64,000 nucleotides of DNA from positions 1 to 64,000 of the forward strand of contig NZ_JABJWH010000013.1 of assembly GCF_015265435.1 (NCBI RefSeq), in the 5' to 3' direction. Position 1 is the first letter of the stretch, and each line of letters opens with the position of its first letter. The notes beneath the pieces are model-generated. The model was not told where the DNA came from, searched no databases, and was given only the letters and a program-made list of their open reading frames with translations. The stretch is from Alloalcanivorax profundimaris (lineage in GTDB: Bacteria > Pseudomonadota > Gammaproteobacteria > Pseudomonadales > Alcanivoracaceae). Positions 24,779 to 33,559 of the stretch are shown piece after piece. A program made the translations under genes and the position numbers.

Positions 24779-25555
24779 TCAGGGAATCCGGGTGGCGTCC
24801 ACGAACAGCACGTCCCAGCTGAGCGGCAGGCCGGCGGTTTCGCGGCGCGCCTCGTAGGCCGCCGCCATGGCGCGCCAGGCGCTCTTGCCGGTGAGGCCGG
24901 TGGCGCCGCCCTGGACGTGATCCACGCCGGTGGCCTTGAAGGCGCGCACCAGGGTTTTCACGTCCGGGTAGTGCTCGGTGATGCCCAGGCGCTGGTGCCG
25001 CTGAATCGCCAGGCCGGCGCCCTCCAGGGCCCGGCGCCAGTCCGATTCCGCCGGCAGCCGGTTGACCCGGGGGCGGCCGTCGGCGGCGGCCCAGCTTTCC
25101 GACATTTCCCACAGGGAGCCGGCCAGCGGTACCGCCAGCAGCAGGCTACCGCCGGGCATCAGCACCCGGGCCAGTTCCCGGCTTACCCGGGCGGGATCAC
25201 ACCATTGCAGGGCGAAGCTGGAAAACACCAGGGCCACGCCGGCGTCCGCCAGGGGCAGGTGTTCCGCGTCGGCGCACAGGGGCCGGTAGTCCGGCCCGGT
25301 GCGACCCCGTTCCCGGGCCTCGGCGAGCATGGCCGGCGACAGGTCCACCGCCAACCAGCGGGCCTCCGGCCAGCGCGCGCGCTGCTGGCGGGCCAGGGGC
25401 GCGGTGGCGCAGCCCAGGTCCACGGCGGTGGCGCCGGGCAGCTGCTCCGGGCCCATCGCCAGCAAGCTGCGCGCGCAGGACAGCTGCAACCCGGCGTGGG
25501 CATCGTAGCTGGCGGCGGCGCGGCCGAAACGCCGGCCCACCGCGCCCTTGTTCAT
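24779..25555 (-). CDS. bioC: malonyl-ACP O-methyltransferase
   Basis: Methylates malonyl-ACP so that fatty acid synthesis can build the pimeloyl chain. 258 residues from the ATG at 25555, four bases after the bioH stop; this start gives NKGAVGRRFGRAAASYDAHA, which matches the family beginning. The SAM-binding motif VDLGCATAPLA and the acidic AVDLSPAML follow. A longer in-frame version would overlap bioH by over 80 bases. Confidence 0.93.
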   Translation of the reverse strand: MNKGAVGRRFGRAAASYDAHAGLQLSCARSLLAMGPEQLPGATAVDLGCATAPLARQQRARWPEARWLAVDLSPAMLAEARERGRTGPDYRPLCADAEHLPLADAGVALVFSSFALQWCDPARVSRELARVLMPGGSLLLAVPLAGSLWEMSESWAAADGRPRVNRLPAESDWRRALEGAGLAIQRHQRLGITEHYPDVKTLVRAFKATGVDHVQGGATGLTGKSAWRAMAAAYEARRETAGLPLSWDVLFVDATRIP

Positions 25556-25559
25556 GGAT

Positions 25560-26378
25560 TCAGGACGCAACGAAGCGGTGTTGGCGATGGAAGTCATGGA
25601 TGGCCTGCATGAAAGTGTCGGGGGCGGACAGGAAAGGCACATGGGCGACCTGCTCGATCAGCGCCGTATCACCCTGGTCGTTGAGCAGCGGCTCCACCGC
25701 CGCCATGGCCGCCGCCGGCACGATGTTGTCGCGCTCGCCGAAGATCATCCGCGACGGCATGGTCAGTTTCGCCAGGTCGGCGCGCAGGTCGGTATCGCGC
25801 AGGATCGCCAGCCCTTCGCGCAGGGCGCGGTGGGCGGGCAAGCCACAGAAGTAGAGAATCTCCTTGAGCCGCGCCACGTCCCGGCGCATGGACTCGGCGC
25901 CCTTGCAGTTGAGCGCCAGGAAACGCACCAGGGTGCCCTCGTAATCCTCCCGGCACATTGCCTCGAAGGCTTCCAGAATCTCCGGCTTCATGGCCGCCGG
26001 CCAGTCGTCGCTGGCGGTGAAACGCGGCGTGGTGCCCACGGTGACCACGGATCGCACCCGCTCCGGCCGGGTCAGGCCGAGGCGCATTGCCACCAGGCCG
26101 CCCAGGGACCAGCCCAGCAGGTGGGCCCGCTCGGGCATCACGGCGGCCACCTGGTCGGCCAGGAAGTCCAGGGTGTAGGGGTCGTTGGGCAGCGGGCTCT
26201 GGCCCATGCCGGGCAGGTCCACCACGGTGACCCGGAAGCGCTCCAGCAGCGCCGGCACGATGTCGTCGAACACGATGGCGTGCAGACCCCAGCCGTGCAG
26301 CAGCACGATGTCGCCGGCGTCCCGGTCGGCCACCCCGGTGGCGCGGTAGGTGTTGTGGAAGGGAATCAGTTTCGGCAC
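25560..26378 (-). CDS. bioH: pimeloyl-ACP methyl ester carboxylesterase
   Basis: Removes the methyl group that BioC added. 272 residues of the alpha/beta-hydrolase fold: HGWGLH near 28, nucleophile Ser91 in GWSLGG, acid in GERDNIVP and His in VAHVPFL. It overlaps bioF by 13 bases. Presence of both bioC and bioH shows the E. coli-type pimelate route. Confidence 0.93.
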   Translation of the reverse strand: MPKLIPFHNTYRATGVADRDAGDIVLLHGWGLHAIVFDDIVPALLERFRVTVVDLPGMGQSPLPNDPYTLDFLADQVAAVMPERAHLLGWSLGGLVAMRLGLTRPERVRSVVTVGTTPRFTASDDWPAAMKPEILEAFEAMCREDYEGTLVRFLALNCKGAESMRRDVARLKEILYFCGLPAHRALREGLAILRDTDLRADLAKLTMPSRMIFGERDNIVPAAAMAAVEPLLNDQGDTALIEQVAHVPFLSAPDTFMQAIHDFHRQHRFVAS

Positions 26379-27523
26379 TTGGCGGTCTCCAGGGCGTCCA
26401 GCAACCGGTCCACGTCACGTTCTTCATGGGCCGCCGACAGGGTCACGCGCAGCCGTGCCTGGCCCTCGGGCACCGTGGGCGGGCGGATGGCGGTGACCAG
26501 CAGGCCGCGCTCCGCCAGGGCCTGGCTCAGGGCCAGGGCATCGGCGTCCTCGCCCACGCGGATCGGCTGGATCGGCGTGCCCGACTCCATCAGAGCGTAG
26601 CCCAGCTCGGCGGCGCCGTGGCGGAAGCGGCGGATCAGCGCCGCCAGCCGGTCCCGGCGCCAGGTTTCGGCGACGGCCTTGGCCAGGCTGACCCGGGTGG
26701 CGGCGGCCACGGCGGCGGGCATGGCGGTGGTGTAGATGTAGCTGCGGGAAAATTGTATCAGCGTTTCTATCAGTTCCTCGGAACCGGCCACGAAGGCGCC
26801 GGAAGTCCCCAGCCCCTTGCCCAGGGTGCCCATGTACACCGGCAGGCGCTCGTTCACGCCCTGGGCGAAAGCGGTGCCCCGCCCTTGCCCGTCGAGCACG
26901 CCCAGGCCGTGGGCGTCGTCCACCATCAACCAGGCGTCGGCCGCTTCGCAGGCATCCAGCAAGGGCGCCAGCGGCGCCTGATCGCCGTCCATGCTGAACA
27001 CGCCGTCCACCGCCACCAGCTTGCGCCCGGCGTCGGAACGGGCCAGCTGCCCGGCCAGCGCGCCGGCGTCGTTGTGGGCGAAGCGCCGGAAGCGGGCGCC
27101 GCTGAGCAGGCCGGCGTCGAGCAGGGAGGCGTGGTTGAGGCGGTCCTCGAAGATGGCGTCGCCCCGGCCCACCAGGGCGGTGATCACGCCCAGGTTGGCC
27201 ATGTAGCCGGTGGAGAACAACACCGCCCGGGGGCGGCCGGTGTGGGCCGCCAGGGCTTCCTCCAGGTCCTGGTGGGGGCGCTGGTGGCCACACACCAGAT
27301 GGGAGGCGCCGCTGCCCACGCCCCACTGGTCGGCGGCGGCGCGAAAGGCGGCGACCACCTCGGCGTCGGCGGCCAGGCCCAGGTAATCGTTGGAACAGAA
27401 ATTCAGGTAGTCGCGGCCGTCCACCCGGGCGACACGGCCGCAGGGCCCGTCCTGGACGCGGGGGTGGCGATAGCGGTGCCGGGCGCGCCGTTCATCCAGG
27501 CGCGCGCGCAGATCGAAGCCCAA
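26366..27523 (-). CDS. bioF: 8-amino-7-oxononanoate synthase
   Basis: PLP-dependent condensation of pimeloyl-ACP/CoA with L-alanine. 385 residues, with the PLP lysine at 236 ([11 protein letters not shown]) and the cofactor-contacting VDDAHGLG at 201-208. It follows bioB by 15 bases and overlaps bioH. bioA, which acts next, is not in the window. Confidence 0.96.
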   Translation of the reverse strand: MGFDLRARLDERRARHRYRHPRVQDGPCGRVARVDGRDYLNFCSNDYLGLAADAEVVAAFRAAADQWGVGSGASHLVCGHQRPHQDLEEALAAHTGRPRAVLFSTGYMANLGVITALVGRGDAIFEDRLNHASLLDAGLLSGARFRRFAHNDAGALAGQLARSDAGRKLVAVDGVFSMDGDQAPLAPLLDACEAADAWLMVDDAHGLGVLDGQGRGTAFAQGVNERLPVYMGTLGKGLGTSGAFVAGSEELIETLIQFSRSYIYTTAMPAAVAAATRVSLAKAVAETWRRDRLAALIRRFRHGAAELGYALMESGTPIQPIRVGEDADALALSQALAERGLLVTAIRPPTVPEGQARLRVTLSAAHEERDVDRLLDALETAKCRN

Positions 27524-27538
27524 GGGGTCGCTCCCGGA

Positions 27539-28705
27539 TCAGGCGTCCAGGGCCCGGTGGGCCGGGCGGCCGGTGTCCTTGTCGAGCACGTGCTTGGCGG
27601 CGCGCTGTTCCTGGCCGGTTTCCAGAGCGTTGTGGAACAGCCCCCGGCTTTCCGCGTCCCGTTCCGCCACCTGCTGGCGCAGCGCTTCCTCGTGGGCCTC
27701 GTCGGAGGCCTCGTGGCGCGGGTCCAGCGGGTGGATGCCGAGGCGGTCGAACAGCAGCCGGTCGTGGGTGGCTTCCGGGTTGTCCGTGGTCAGCAGCCGT
27801 TCACCGTAGAAGATGGAGTTGGCGCCGGCCAGGAAGCACAGGGCCTGGGCCTCGTCGTGCATCTCCTGGCGCCCGGCGGACAGGCGCACATAGGATTCCG
27901 GCATCAGGATGCGCGCCACGGCGATGGTGCGCACGAATTCGAACGGGTCCAGATCGGCCACGTCGGCCAGGGGCGTGCCCTCGATCTTGACCAGCATGTT
28001 GATGGGCACGGATTCCGGGTGGTGCGGCAGGTTGGCCAGCTGCTGCAGCAGGCCCACGCGGTCGTCCCGGTTCTCGCCCATGCCGACGATGCCGCCGCAG
28101 CACACCTTCATGCCGGCGTCGCGCACATTGGCCAGGGTGGAGAGGCGGTCGTTGTAGGTGCGGGTGGTGATCACCTGGCCGTAGTACTCCGGCGAGGTGT
28201 CCAGGTTGTGGTTGTAGTAGTCCAGGCCGGCCTCGGCCAGATCCTTCGCCTGGCGGTCATCGAGCATGCCCAGGGTCATGCAGGTTTCCATGCCCAGGGC
28301 CTTCACCTGGCGCACCATGTCCAGCACATAGGGCATGTCCTTAGCGCGCGGGCTGCGCCAGGCGGCGCCCATGCAGAACCGCGAGGCGCCCTTGTCGCGG
28401 GCGGCGCGGGCTTCCTCCACCACCCGGGACACTTCCAGCAGCTTTTCCTTTTCCAGCTCGGTGTTGTGGTGACCGGACTGGGAACAGTACTTGCAGTCCT
28501 CCGGGCAGGCGCCGGTCTTGATCGACAGCAGGGTGCTCACCTGCACCGCGTTGGGATCGAAATGCTCGCGGTGCACCTGGGCGGCTCGGAACAACAGATC
28601 GTTGAACGGCAGGGCGAACAGGGCTTCGATCTCACCCCGATGCCAGTCATGGCGTACAGCATTCAGAGCGGAAGTCGTCTTGGGCGTGGCGGCGGCTACA
28701 GTCAT
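27539..28705 (-). CDS. bioB: biotin synthase
   Basis: Radical-SAM enzyme inserting sulfur into dethiobiotin. 388 residues; radical-SAM cysteines Cys67, Cys71 and Cys74 (CPEDCKYC) are present, as are CMGAAWR and NHNLDTSPE. The C-terminal tail is some 40 residues longer than in E. coli and is Glu/Arg/Ala-rich. The ATG at 28705 lies seven bases after GGAGAG; an in-frame GTG two codons upstream is too close to the box. It is first in the operon, under a BirA-type operator. Confidence 0.96.
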   Translation of the reverse strand: MTVAAATPKTTSALNAVRHDWHRGEIEALFALPFNDLLFRAAQVHREHFDPNAVQVSTLLSIKTGACPEDCKYCSQSGHHNTELEKEKLLEVSRVVEEARAARDKGASRFCMGAAWRSPRAKDMPYVLDMVRQVKALGMETCMTLGMLDDRQAKDLAEAGLDYYNHNLDTSPEYYGQVITTRTYNDRLSTLANVRDAGMKVCCGGIVGMGENRDDRVGLLQQLANLPHHPESVPINMLVKIEGTPLADVADLDPFEFVRTIAVARILMPESYVRLSAGRQEMHDEAQALCFLAGANSIFYGERLLTTDNPEATHDRLLFDRLGIHPLDPRHEASDEAHEEALRQQVAERDAESRGLFHNALETGQEQRAAKHVLDKDTGRPAHRALDA

Positions 28706-28732
28706 GATCACTCTCTCCGAAGGAATAGCGAC

Positions 28733-28786
28733 AGCCTAGCAGTCCGCCGGGGGCTGTCAACTTGAAGAAACCAGGAAGGTTTACAT
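28733..28786 (-). promoter_or_regulatory. bioB promoter with BirA box
   Basis: On the minus strand TTGACA (28760-28755), 16 bases and TAGGCT (28738-28733) form a good promoter. CTGTCAACT (28754-28762), 15 bases and GGTTTACAT (28778-28786) match the BirA operator TTGTAAACC-N15-GGTTTACAA in spacing and most positions, and one half-site covers the -35 box. Biotinyl-AMP-bound BirA would repress the operon. The other half lies five bases before the divergent comF start. Confidence 0.8.
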
Positions 28787-28790
28787 CTGG

Positions 28791-29483
28791 ATGTTTTTTG
28801 ATCTTTCGAATCAGTGCGTACTGTGCGGGCGCCGGGCCGACTCCGGCCTGTGCCCCCATTGCCACCGGGAACTGGAGCGCCACTGCGCCCTGTCCGGCCC
28901 GCTGTGCCGCTGCGCCTTGCCCGGCCCCGGCCTGGACCCCGGGGCCCTGTGCGGGCGCTGCCTGGATCGGCCACCGGGCTTCGCCGCCAGCTATTGCGCC
29001 TGGGCCTACCGCTTTCCCCTGGACCGGCTGCTCAACGCCTACAAGCACCGGGGCCGGCTCACCGTGGAGCGGGCCCTGGAAACCCTGACCCGGGCCCAGC
29101 CGCTGCCCTGGCCGGAGGCGGATCTGATCTGCCCGCTGCCGGCCCATTGGCGGCGGCGCTGGTGGCGTGGCTTCGATCAGGCGGAACGGCTGGCGGCGAG
29201 CCTGGGGCGGCGCTGGCGGCGGCCGGTGGTGCCGGTGCTGACCCGGCCCCGGGCCACCCGCCATCAACAGGGCCAGAGCCGGGCCACCCGGGTGCGCAGC
29301 CTGCGCCATGCGTTCCGCGCCGACCCCCGCGCCCGGGGGCGGCGCATCCTGCTGGTGGACGACGTCATGACCACCGGCGCCAGCGCCCGGGCGGCGGCGC
29401 GGGCGCTGGGCGAAGCCGGCGCCGCGGAAGTGCGGGTATGGGTGCTGGCGCGCACCCTGCGCAGCGGCGCCGGCGGGAGCTAG
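28791..29483 (+). CDS. comF: ComF-family phosphoribosyltransferase-like protein
   Basis: 230 residues with an N-terminal zinc-ribbon region (CVLC at 9-12, CPHC at 21-24, further Cys pairs to 57) and a C-terminal PRPP-binding motif ILLVDDVMTTGAS at 186-198. ComF/GntX proteins support DNA uptake or uptake-DNA use in competent bacteria; no enzymatic reaction is fixed. It is divergent from bioB as in Pseudomonas and shares the BirA-box intergenic region. Confidence 0.92.
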   Translation: MFFDLSNQCVLCGRRADSGLCPHCHRELERHCALSGPLCRCALPGPGLDPGALCGRCLDRPPGFAASYCAWAYRFPLDRLLNAYKHRGRLTVERALETLTRAQPLPWPEADLICPLPAHWRRRWWRGFDQAERLAASLGRRWRRPVVPVLTRPRATRHQQGQSRATRVRSLRHAFRADPRARGRRILLVDDVMTTGASARAAARALGEAGAAEVRVWVLARTLRSGAGGS

Positions 29484-29486
29484 CGC

Positions 29487-30176
29487 TCAGCCCGCTCCCT
29501 GGCCGCGCACCACGTCGATGCGCGGCACCGGGTCGAAGGTGACGCCCATCACCAGGGCGTCCTCGCCGCCGTCGGAGGCGGCCATGTCGATGTCCTGGGG
29601 CCGCAGCCGGGGGTGGCGGCCGTCCAGGAATTTCTTGGCGGCGAAGGCGTTGCGGGTGCGCTCCCGGGCCTGGTCCAGGCTGATGCCCTCGCCGCCCAGC
29701 AGGCCGCGCAGGTATTCCGCGCAGGCCACGTCCTCGTCGCCGGTGGGGTGGGACGCCACCAGCACCACGGTTTCCGGGTTGCGTTCGCGAATGTAGCGGG
29801 CGGTGGCGCGGGCGTTGACCAGGGCCCCCACCAGCACCTGCTGGCTGTCCCGGGCGCGCAGGGTGGCGGTGACGCCGTTGGTGGTGCGCATGATCAGATA
29901 GCGGTCGCGCACATCGGTATGGCGGATCTCCCAGGGCGAGTTGCCGTGGTCGAAGCCGTCGATGGGCAGCGCCTGGATCTCGCCCACCAGCAGCCCGTCC
30001 CGGTAGGTCTCGCGCAGCTGGAAGGCGTCCTCGGCGGTGGCCACCGGGTAGATGTGGCTGGCGCCGCCGAGGAAGGCCTCGTGGCTGGTGGTGAAGGCGC
30101 GGATCACGTCGATCACCACGGTGATGCCGTGAATGTTGTGGGGCGGGTTGTGACCCTGGGCGATCTTGATTTCCAT
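29487..30176 (-). CDS. 2-phosphosulfolactate phosphatase family protein (ComB-like)
   Basis: 229 residues of the ComB family, with the signature VVIDVIRAFTTS near residue 20 and the GNSPWEI and TTNGV motifs. In methanogens ComB makes sulfolactate for coenzyme M. Bacterial homologues without ComA or ComC are common and their role is unclear. No sulfonate gene is adjacent. It converges on comF with three bases between the stops. Confidence 0.85.
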   Translation of the reverse strand: MEIKIAQGHNPPHNIHGITVVIDVIRAFTTSHEAFLGGASHIYPVATAEDAFQLRETYRDGLLVGEIQALPIDGFDHGNSPWEIRHTDVRDRYLIMRTTNGVTATLRARDSQQVLVGALVNARATARYIRERNPETVVLVASHPTGDEDVACAEYLRGLLGGEGISLDQARERTRNAFAAKKFLDGRHPRLRPQDIDMAASDGGEDALVMGVTFDPVPRIDVVRGQGAG

Positions 30177-30347
30177 GCGCTCGGCCGGTTGCGGTGCGAA
30201 ACGCGCATTATGACGGATCGGCCACCCGGCTTAACAGTGCGCCGGGGCCTGACCGTTTCCCTCACCGGGGTCGCCACCGATGATCAATGACGGCCCCGGC
30301 GGCGCCTGCTAGCGTCCTTGCATCGCAAATCGAACACGGAAACCGTC

Positions 30348-31577
30348 ATGATCGAGTGGAACGAACAACAACGAATGATCCAGAAAATGGTGCGCGACTT
30401 CGTGGCCAAGGAAGTGGTGCCCAACCTGGACGACATCGAATACAACGGCGTGCCGCCCTACGACATCCTGCGCAAGATGATCAAGACGTTCGGCATGGAC
30501 GTGATGGCGACGCAGAATTTCGAGAAGCGCATCGCCCGGGAAAAAGCCGGCGACCAGGCCCCGAGGGAGGACGACGGGGAAGGCGGCGGCTCCGGCGAGC
30601 AGGCCGCCATGACCATGATTCCGATCATCGAGCTGAGCCGCCATGCCCAGGGCCTGGTCACCGCCATGGGCGTGTCCATGGGGCTGGCCGGCGGCGCCAT
30701 CATGAGCAAGGGCACCCTGGCGCAGAAGGAGCGCTGGGCCCTGCCGCTGCTGACCCTGGAGAAGGTGGGCGCCTGGGCGATCTCCGAGCCCAACTCCGGC
30801 TCCGACGCCTTCGGCCAGATGAAGACCCTGGCGCGCCGGGACGGTAACGACGGCTACGTGATCAACGGCAGCAAGACCTGGATCACCAACGGGCCGTTCG
30901 CCGACACCATCATCCTGATCTGCAAGCTGGACGAGGAAGGCGTCGAGCCCCGGGACCGCAAGATCGTGTCCTTTATTCTCGACAGCGGCATGGAGGGCCT
31001 GGAGCAGTCCAAGCCGTTCAAGAAGATGGGCATCGGCAGCTCCCCCACCGGCGAACTGTTCTTCAGCGATCTCAAGGTGGGCGCGGACCGGCTGCTGGGC
31101 GGCAGCGAGACCGCCTACGGGCGCTCCGGCGCCAAGGCCACCTTCATGCAGGAGCGCGCCGGCGTGGCGGCCATGGCCCTGGGCATGGTGGAGCGCGCCC
31201 TGGAGCTGAGCACCGCCTACGCCCGGGACCGGGAGCAGTTCGGCCGGCCGATCGGCGATAACCAGCTGATCCAGCTGAAGCTGGCGAAGATGGAGGTGGC
31301 CCGCGCCAACCTGCAGAACATGGTGTTCCGCTATATCGAGATGACCGCCGCCGGCAAGCGGATGACCCTGGCCGAGGCCTCGGCGATGAAACTGTACGCC
31401 GCCCAGGCGGCCATGGAGGTGTCCACCGAGGCGGTGCAGATCCACGGCGGCTACGGCTACATGCGCGAATCCCGGGTCGAGCAGCTGATGCGCGACGCCA
31501 AGATCCTGCAGATCTACGCCGGCACCGACGAAATGCAGGTGATCGCCATCGCCCGGGATCTGATCGGCCGCGACTGA
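30348..31577 (+). CDS. acyl-CoA dehydrogenase with IVD/LCAD-type catalytic base
   Basis: 409 residues from the ATG at 30348. The N-domain, beta-domain (EPNSGSDA, TWITNG) and C-domain (REQFGRPIG, IHGGYGYMRE) are complete. The usual catalytic glutamate of MCAD-type enzymes (YEGT) is Ala391 here (YAGTDEMQ). A Glu is found at 269 in MQERAG, the position used as base by isovaleryl-CoA and long-chain acyl-CoA dehydrogenases, so activity is expected with that geometry. A charged Gly-rich insert (about 67-85) is unusual. Substrate cannot be named. Confidence 0.88.
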   Translation: MIEWNEQQRMIQKMVRDFVAKEVVPNLDDIEYNGVPPYDILRKMIKTFGMDVMATQNFEKRIAREKAGDQAPREDDGEGGGSGEQAAMTMIPIIELSRHAQGLVTAMGVSMGLAGGAIMSKGTLAQKERWALPLLTLEKVGAWAISEPNSGSDAFGQMKTLARRDGNDGYVINGSKTWITNGPFADTIILICKLDEEGVEPRDRKIVSFILDSGMEGLEQSKPFKKMGIGSSPTGELFFSDLKVGADRLLGGSETAYGRSGAKATFMQERAGVAAMALGMVERALELSTAYARDREQFGRPIGDNQLIQLKLAKMEVARANLQNMVFRYIEMTAAGKRMTLAEASAMKLYAAQAAMEVSTEAVQIHGGYGYMRESRVEQLMRDAKILQIYAGTDEMQVIAIARDLIGRD

Positions 31578-31667
31578 CCGCCGCCGTGATGGAGAAGGGG
31601 GTTGCCTCGCCGCCGGGCGGCCCCCAACCTTACCGGGACGGAGACGAAAACGACCAAGGAGGCTGCC

Positions 31668-32009
31668 ATGTCCCTGCAACAACAACACTGCGAGGCCTGC
31701 CGCGCGGACGCGCCGCGCATCACCGAGGACGAGGCCCGCGAGCTGCGCCCGCAAATCCCCGACTGGAAGCAGGTCGAGGAGGACGGCGAGGAAAAGCTGC
31801 AGCGCCAGTTCAAATTCGCCAACTTCGCCGAGGCCCTGGCGTTCACCAACCAGGTGGGTGATCTGGCCGAGGACGAAGGCCACCACCCGGCCCTGCTCAC
31901 CGAATACGGCAAGGTCACCGTGACCTGGTGGACCCACAAGATCGGCGGCCTGCATCGCAATGATTTCATCTGCGCGGCCAAGACCGACGCCCTGTTCGAG
32001 GGCCGTTGA
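31668..32009 (+). CDS. phhB: pterin-4a-carbinolamine dehydratase
   Basis: Recycles the oxidised pterin made by aromatic amino acid hydroxylases. 113 residues with the catalytic GHHP motif and the [16 protein letters not shown] block. The start at 31668 has AAGGAGG before it. No phenylalanine hydroxylase lies in the window; some family members act in molybdopterin or other pterin metabolism instead. It is followed three bases later by a decarboxylase-like gene. Confidence 0.92.
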   Translation: MSLQQQHCEACRADAPRITEDEARELRPQIPDWKQVEEDGEEKLQRQFKFANFAEALAFTNQVGDLAEDEGHHPALLTEYGKVTVTWWTHKIGGLHRNDFICAAKTDALFEGR

Positions 32010-32012
32010 TCC

Positions 32013-32684
32013 ATGGACGCTCCCGCCCCCTGGCTGCTCACCGGCCGCGCCTTCGTGGCGGCTCTGTCCCTGCCCGCCGACCTGCGTCATGAGCAGGGCG
32101 GCGCGGCGGCGGCCCTGGGCGAACCGGCCCGGAGCCCGGCGCTGGTGATGCTGGTGGATTACCGGCGCTCGGAGGTGGGCCCCTACCAGGAGCTGCTGTT
32201 CATGCCCGGCCCGTTGCGCTTCCCGGACGGGCGCCGGCGCTGGAGCATCGGCCGCATCTATGTGTCCAGCCAGGCCAGCGCCGACAACGGCAACCGCAAC
32301 TGGGGCCTGGACAAGAAGGTGGCGGAATTCGACTGGCGGCGCCAAGGCCGCCAGGAAACCGTCACCGTGCATCACCAGGGCCGGGAAATCGCCCATCTGG
32401 CGCTGTCCAGGCTGGGGCCCGCCCTGCCCTTCCCGGGCGCCGTGCTGCCGGCGCGCTGGCGCACCCTGGGCCAGATCCGCGATGGCCACCGGTTTCTGTA
32501 CACCCCCTCGGTGAGCGGTCGCTTGGGCCTGGCACGGCTCACCGAGGCGCGCGGCGACGGCGAGCACTTCCCGGCCCTGCAGCACGGCAAGCCCCTGGCC
32601 GCCGCCAGCCTGCCGCGCTTCCGCATGCATTTTCCGGTGGCGCGCATCGATCCCCTGGCCACGCCCACCGACCCCGCCACCTGA
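32013..32684 (+). CDS. acetoacetate-decarboxylase-like protein
   Basis: A 223-residue protein that resembles the acetoacetate decarboxylase superfamily: RIYVSSQAS and NWGLDKKVAEFDW, where a lysine of the KK pair could serve as Schiff base. It is smaller than classical Adc and lacks some Adc motifs, so another lyase or a binding role is possible. Translation is likely coupled to phhB. Confidence 0.6.
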   Translation: MDAPAPWLLTGRAFVAALSLPADLRHEQGGAAAALGEPARSPALVMLVDYRRSEVGPYQELLFMPGPLRFPDGRRRWSIGRIYVSSQASADNGNRNWGLDKKVAEFDWRRQGRQETVTVHHQGREIAHLALSRLGPALPFPGAVLPARWRTLGQIRDGHRFLYTPSVSGRLGLARLTEARGDGEHFPALQHGKPLAAASLPRFRMHFPVARIDPLATPTDPAT

Positions 32685-32773
32685 CCGGAACCATCAGCGC
32701 GCTGTCGTTTCCCGCCAGCGCATCCCCGGCCCGCGGCGCCTAGCATGGGGCCAGACAGAAGCGGAGAGACCCC

Positions 32774-33232
32774 ATGGCATTGACCGAAACACAGAAAGAA
32801 CAAATCAAGGCGGCCTCGGACAAGACCTTCCCGTTCGTGGAGCGCTGCGGCGCCCGCACCCTGGACGTGGAGCGCGGCTACTGCCGCATGATGATGCCCC
32901 TGGAACCGAACCTGAACCACGTCGGCATCATGTACGCCGGCGCCCTCTACACCCTGGCGGAATTGCCCGGCGGCGTGATCTACATGTCTTCCTTCGACGT
33001 CAGCCGGTTCTACCCCATCGTCAAGGACATGCGCATTCGTTTCCGGCGCCCGGCCACCACCGACATCACCGTGGAGGTCCATCTGGACGAGGCGGAGATC
33101 GAGCGCATCCAGGCGGAAGCCGAGGCCAACGGCAAATGCGATTTCGAGTGGGACACCGAGCTCAAGGACGCCCACGGCGAGGTGGTGGCTCTGACCCATA
33201 ACATCTACCAACTGCGCCGTATCGGTCAGTAG
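32774..33232 (+). CDS. hotdog-fold thioesterase-like protein (DUF4442/YiiD-C type)
   Basis: 152 residues of a single hotdog domain. The conserved stretch NHVGIMYAGALYTLAELPGG has the hotdog helix with a Glu in the expected acyl-CoA thioesterase position. The acyl substrate is unknown. A gene-proximal -10-like TAGCAT (32742-32747) precedes it. Confidence 0.8.
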   Translation: MALTETQKEQIKAASDKTFPFVERCGARTLDVERGYCRMMMPLEPNLNHVGIMYAGALYTLAELPGGVIYMSSFDVSRFYPIVKDMRIRFRRPATTDITVEVHLDEAEIERIQAEAEANGKCDFEWDTELKDAHGEVVALTHNIYQLRRIGQ

Positions 33233-33340
33233 GTCACGCGGATACAAGCGTTAATTGTTTTTAACGCAAAGGGGACAGACAATTTTCCCTTTGGATCAAC
33301 GATGTTTCCGCAAATAATTGTCACCGATGCAAAAAGAAAG
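33233..33340. promoter_or_regulatory. AT-rich intergenic region with inverted repeats upstream of the putative sRNA
   Basis: No gene is seen between 33233 and 33340. GCGTTAA (33248-33254) pairs with TTAACGC (33261-33267); AAAGGG (33268-33273) pairs with CCCTTT (33287-33292); GACAATT (33278-33284) pairs with AATTGTC (33316-33322). The AATTGT hexamer or its complement occurs three times. The region is much richer in AT than the surroundings, as in regulator-binding promoter regions. Confidence 0.45.
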
Positions 33341-33370
33341 TTGACACCCTTCGCCAAGCAGAGCTAGCCT
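33341..33370 (+). promoter_or_regulatory. sigma70-type promoter
   Basis: A consensus TTGACA (33341-33346) with an 18-base spacer to TAGCCT (33365-33370). Transcription would start near 33377, far from any coding start, and run into an intrinsic terminator about 85 bases later. Confidence 0.65.
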
Positions 33371-33376
33371 GCAAGT

Positions 33377-33464
33377 GCATCCTACGCGGCAGGAAGCCCG
33401 GGGGTGTGATTTCGAGTGACATGAGAGTCTGGAAATCTCGCGCGGCCTTCGGGCCGCGCTTTTC
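33377..33464 (+). ncRNA. putative small RNA with two GGA hairpin loops
   Basis: About 88 bases lie between a good promoter and a strong intrinsic terminator, with no credible reading frame. GGC (33388-33390) and GCC (33396-33398) can close a loop AGGAA, and GAGA (33423-33426) with TCTC (33436-33439) closes a loop containing TGGA. GGA in hairpin loops is the mark of RNAs that sequester CsrA/RsmA, but stems are short and only two are seen. It may instead be a leader that controls igaA, which starts 96 bases after the terminator. I do not recognise a known Rfam family. Confidence 0.5.
33440..33463 (+). terminator. intrinsic terminator with UUCG tetraloop
   Basis: GCGCGGCC (33440-33447), loop TTCG, GGCCGCGC (33452-33459) and then TTTT followed by CATTTT. 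This is a perfect 8-bp stem with an ultra-stable tetraloop. Confidence 0.88.
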
Positions 33465-33559
33465 ATTTTCGGTGAACCATTTCACCAACTTCGCCCTTCC
33501 CCCCGGCCTCCGGAGCGACGATGCGCTAGCATGCGCGGTTTCGTTAACGGAGGGCTGTC

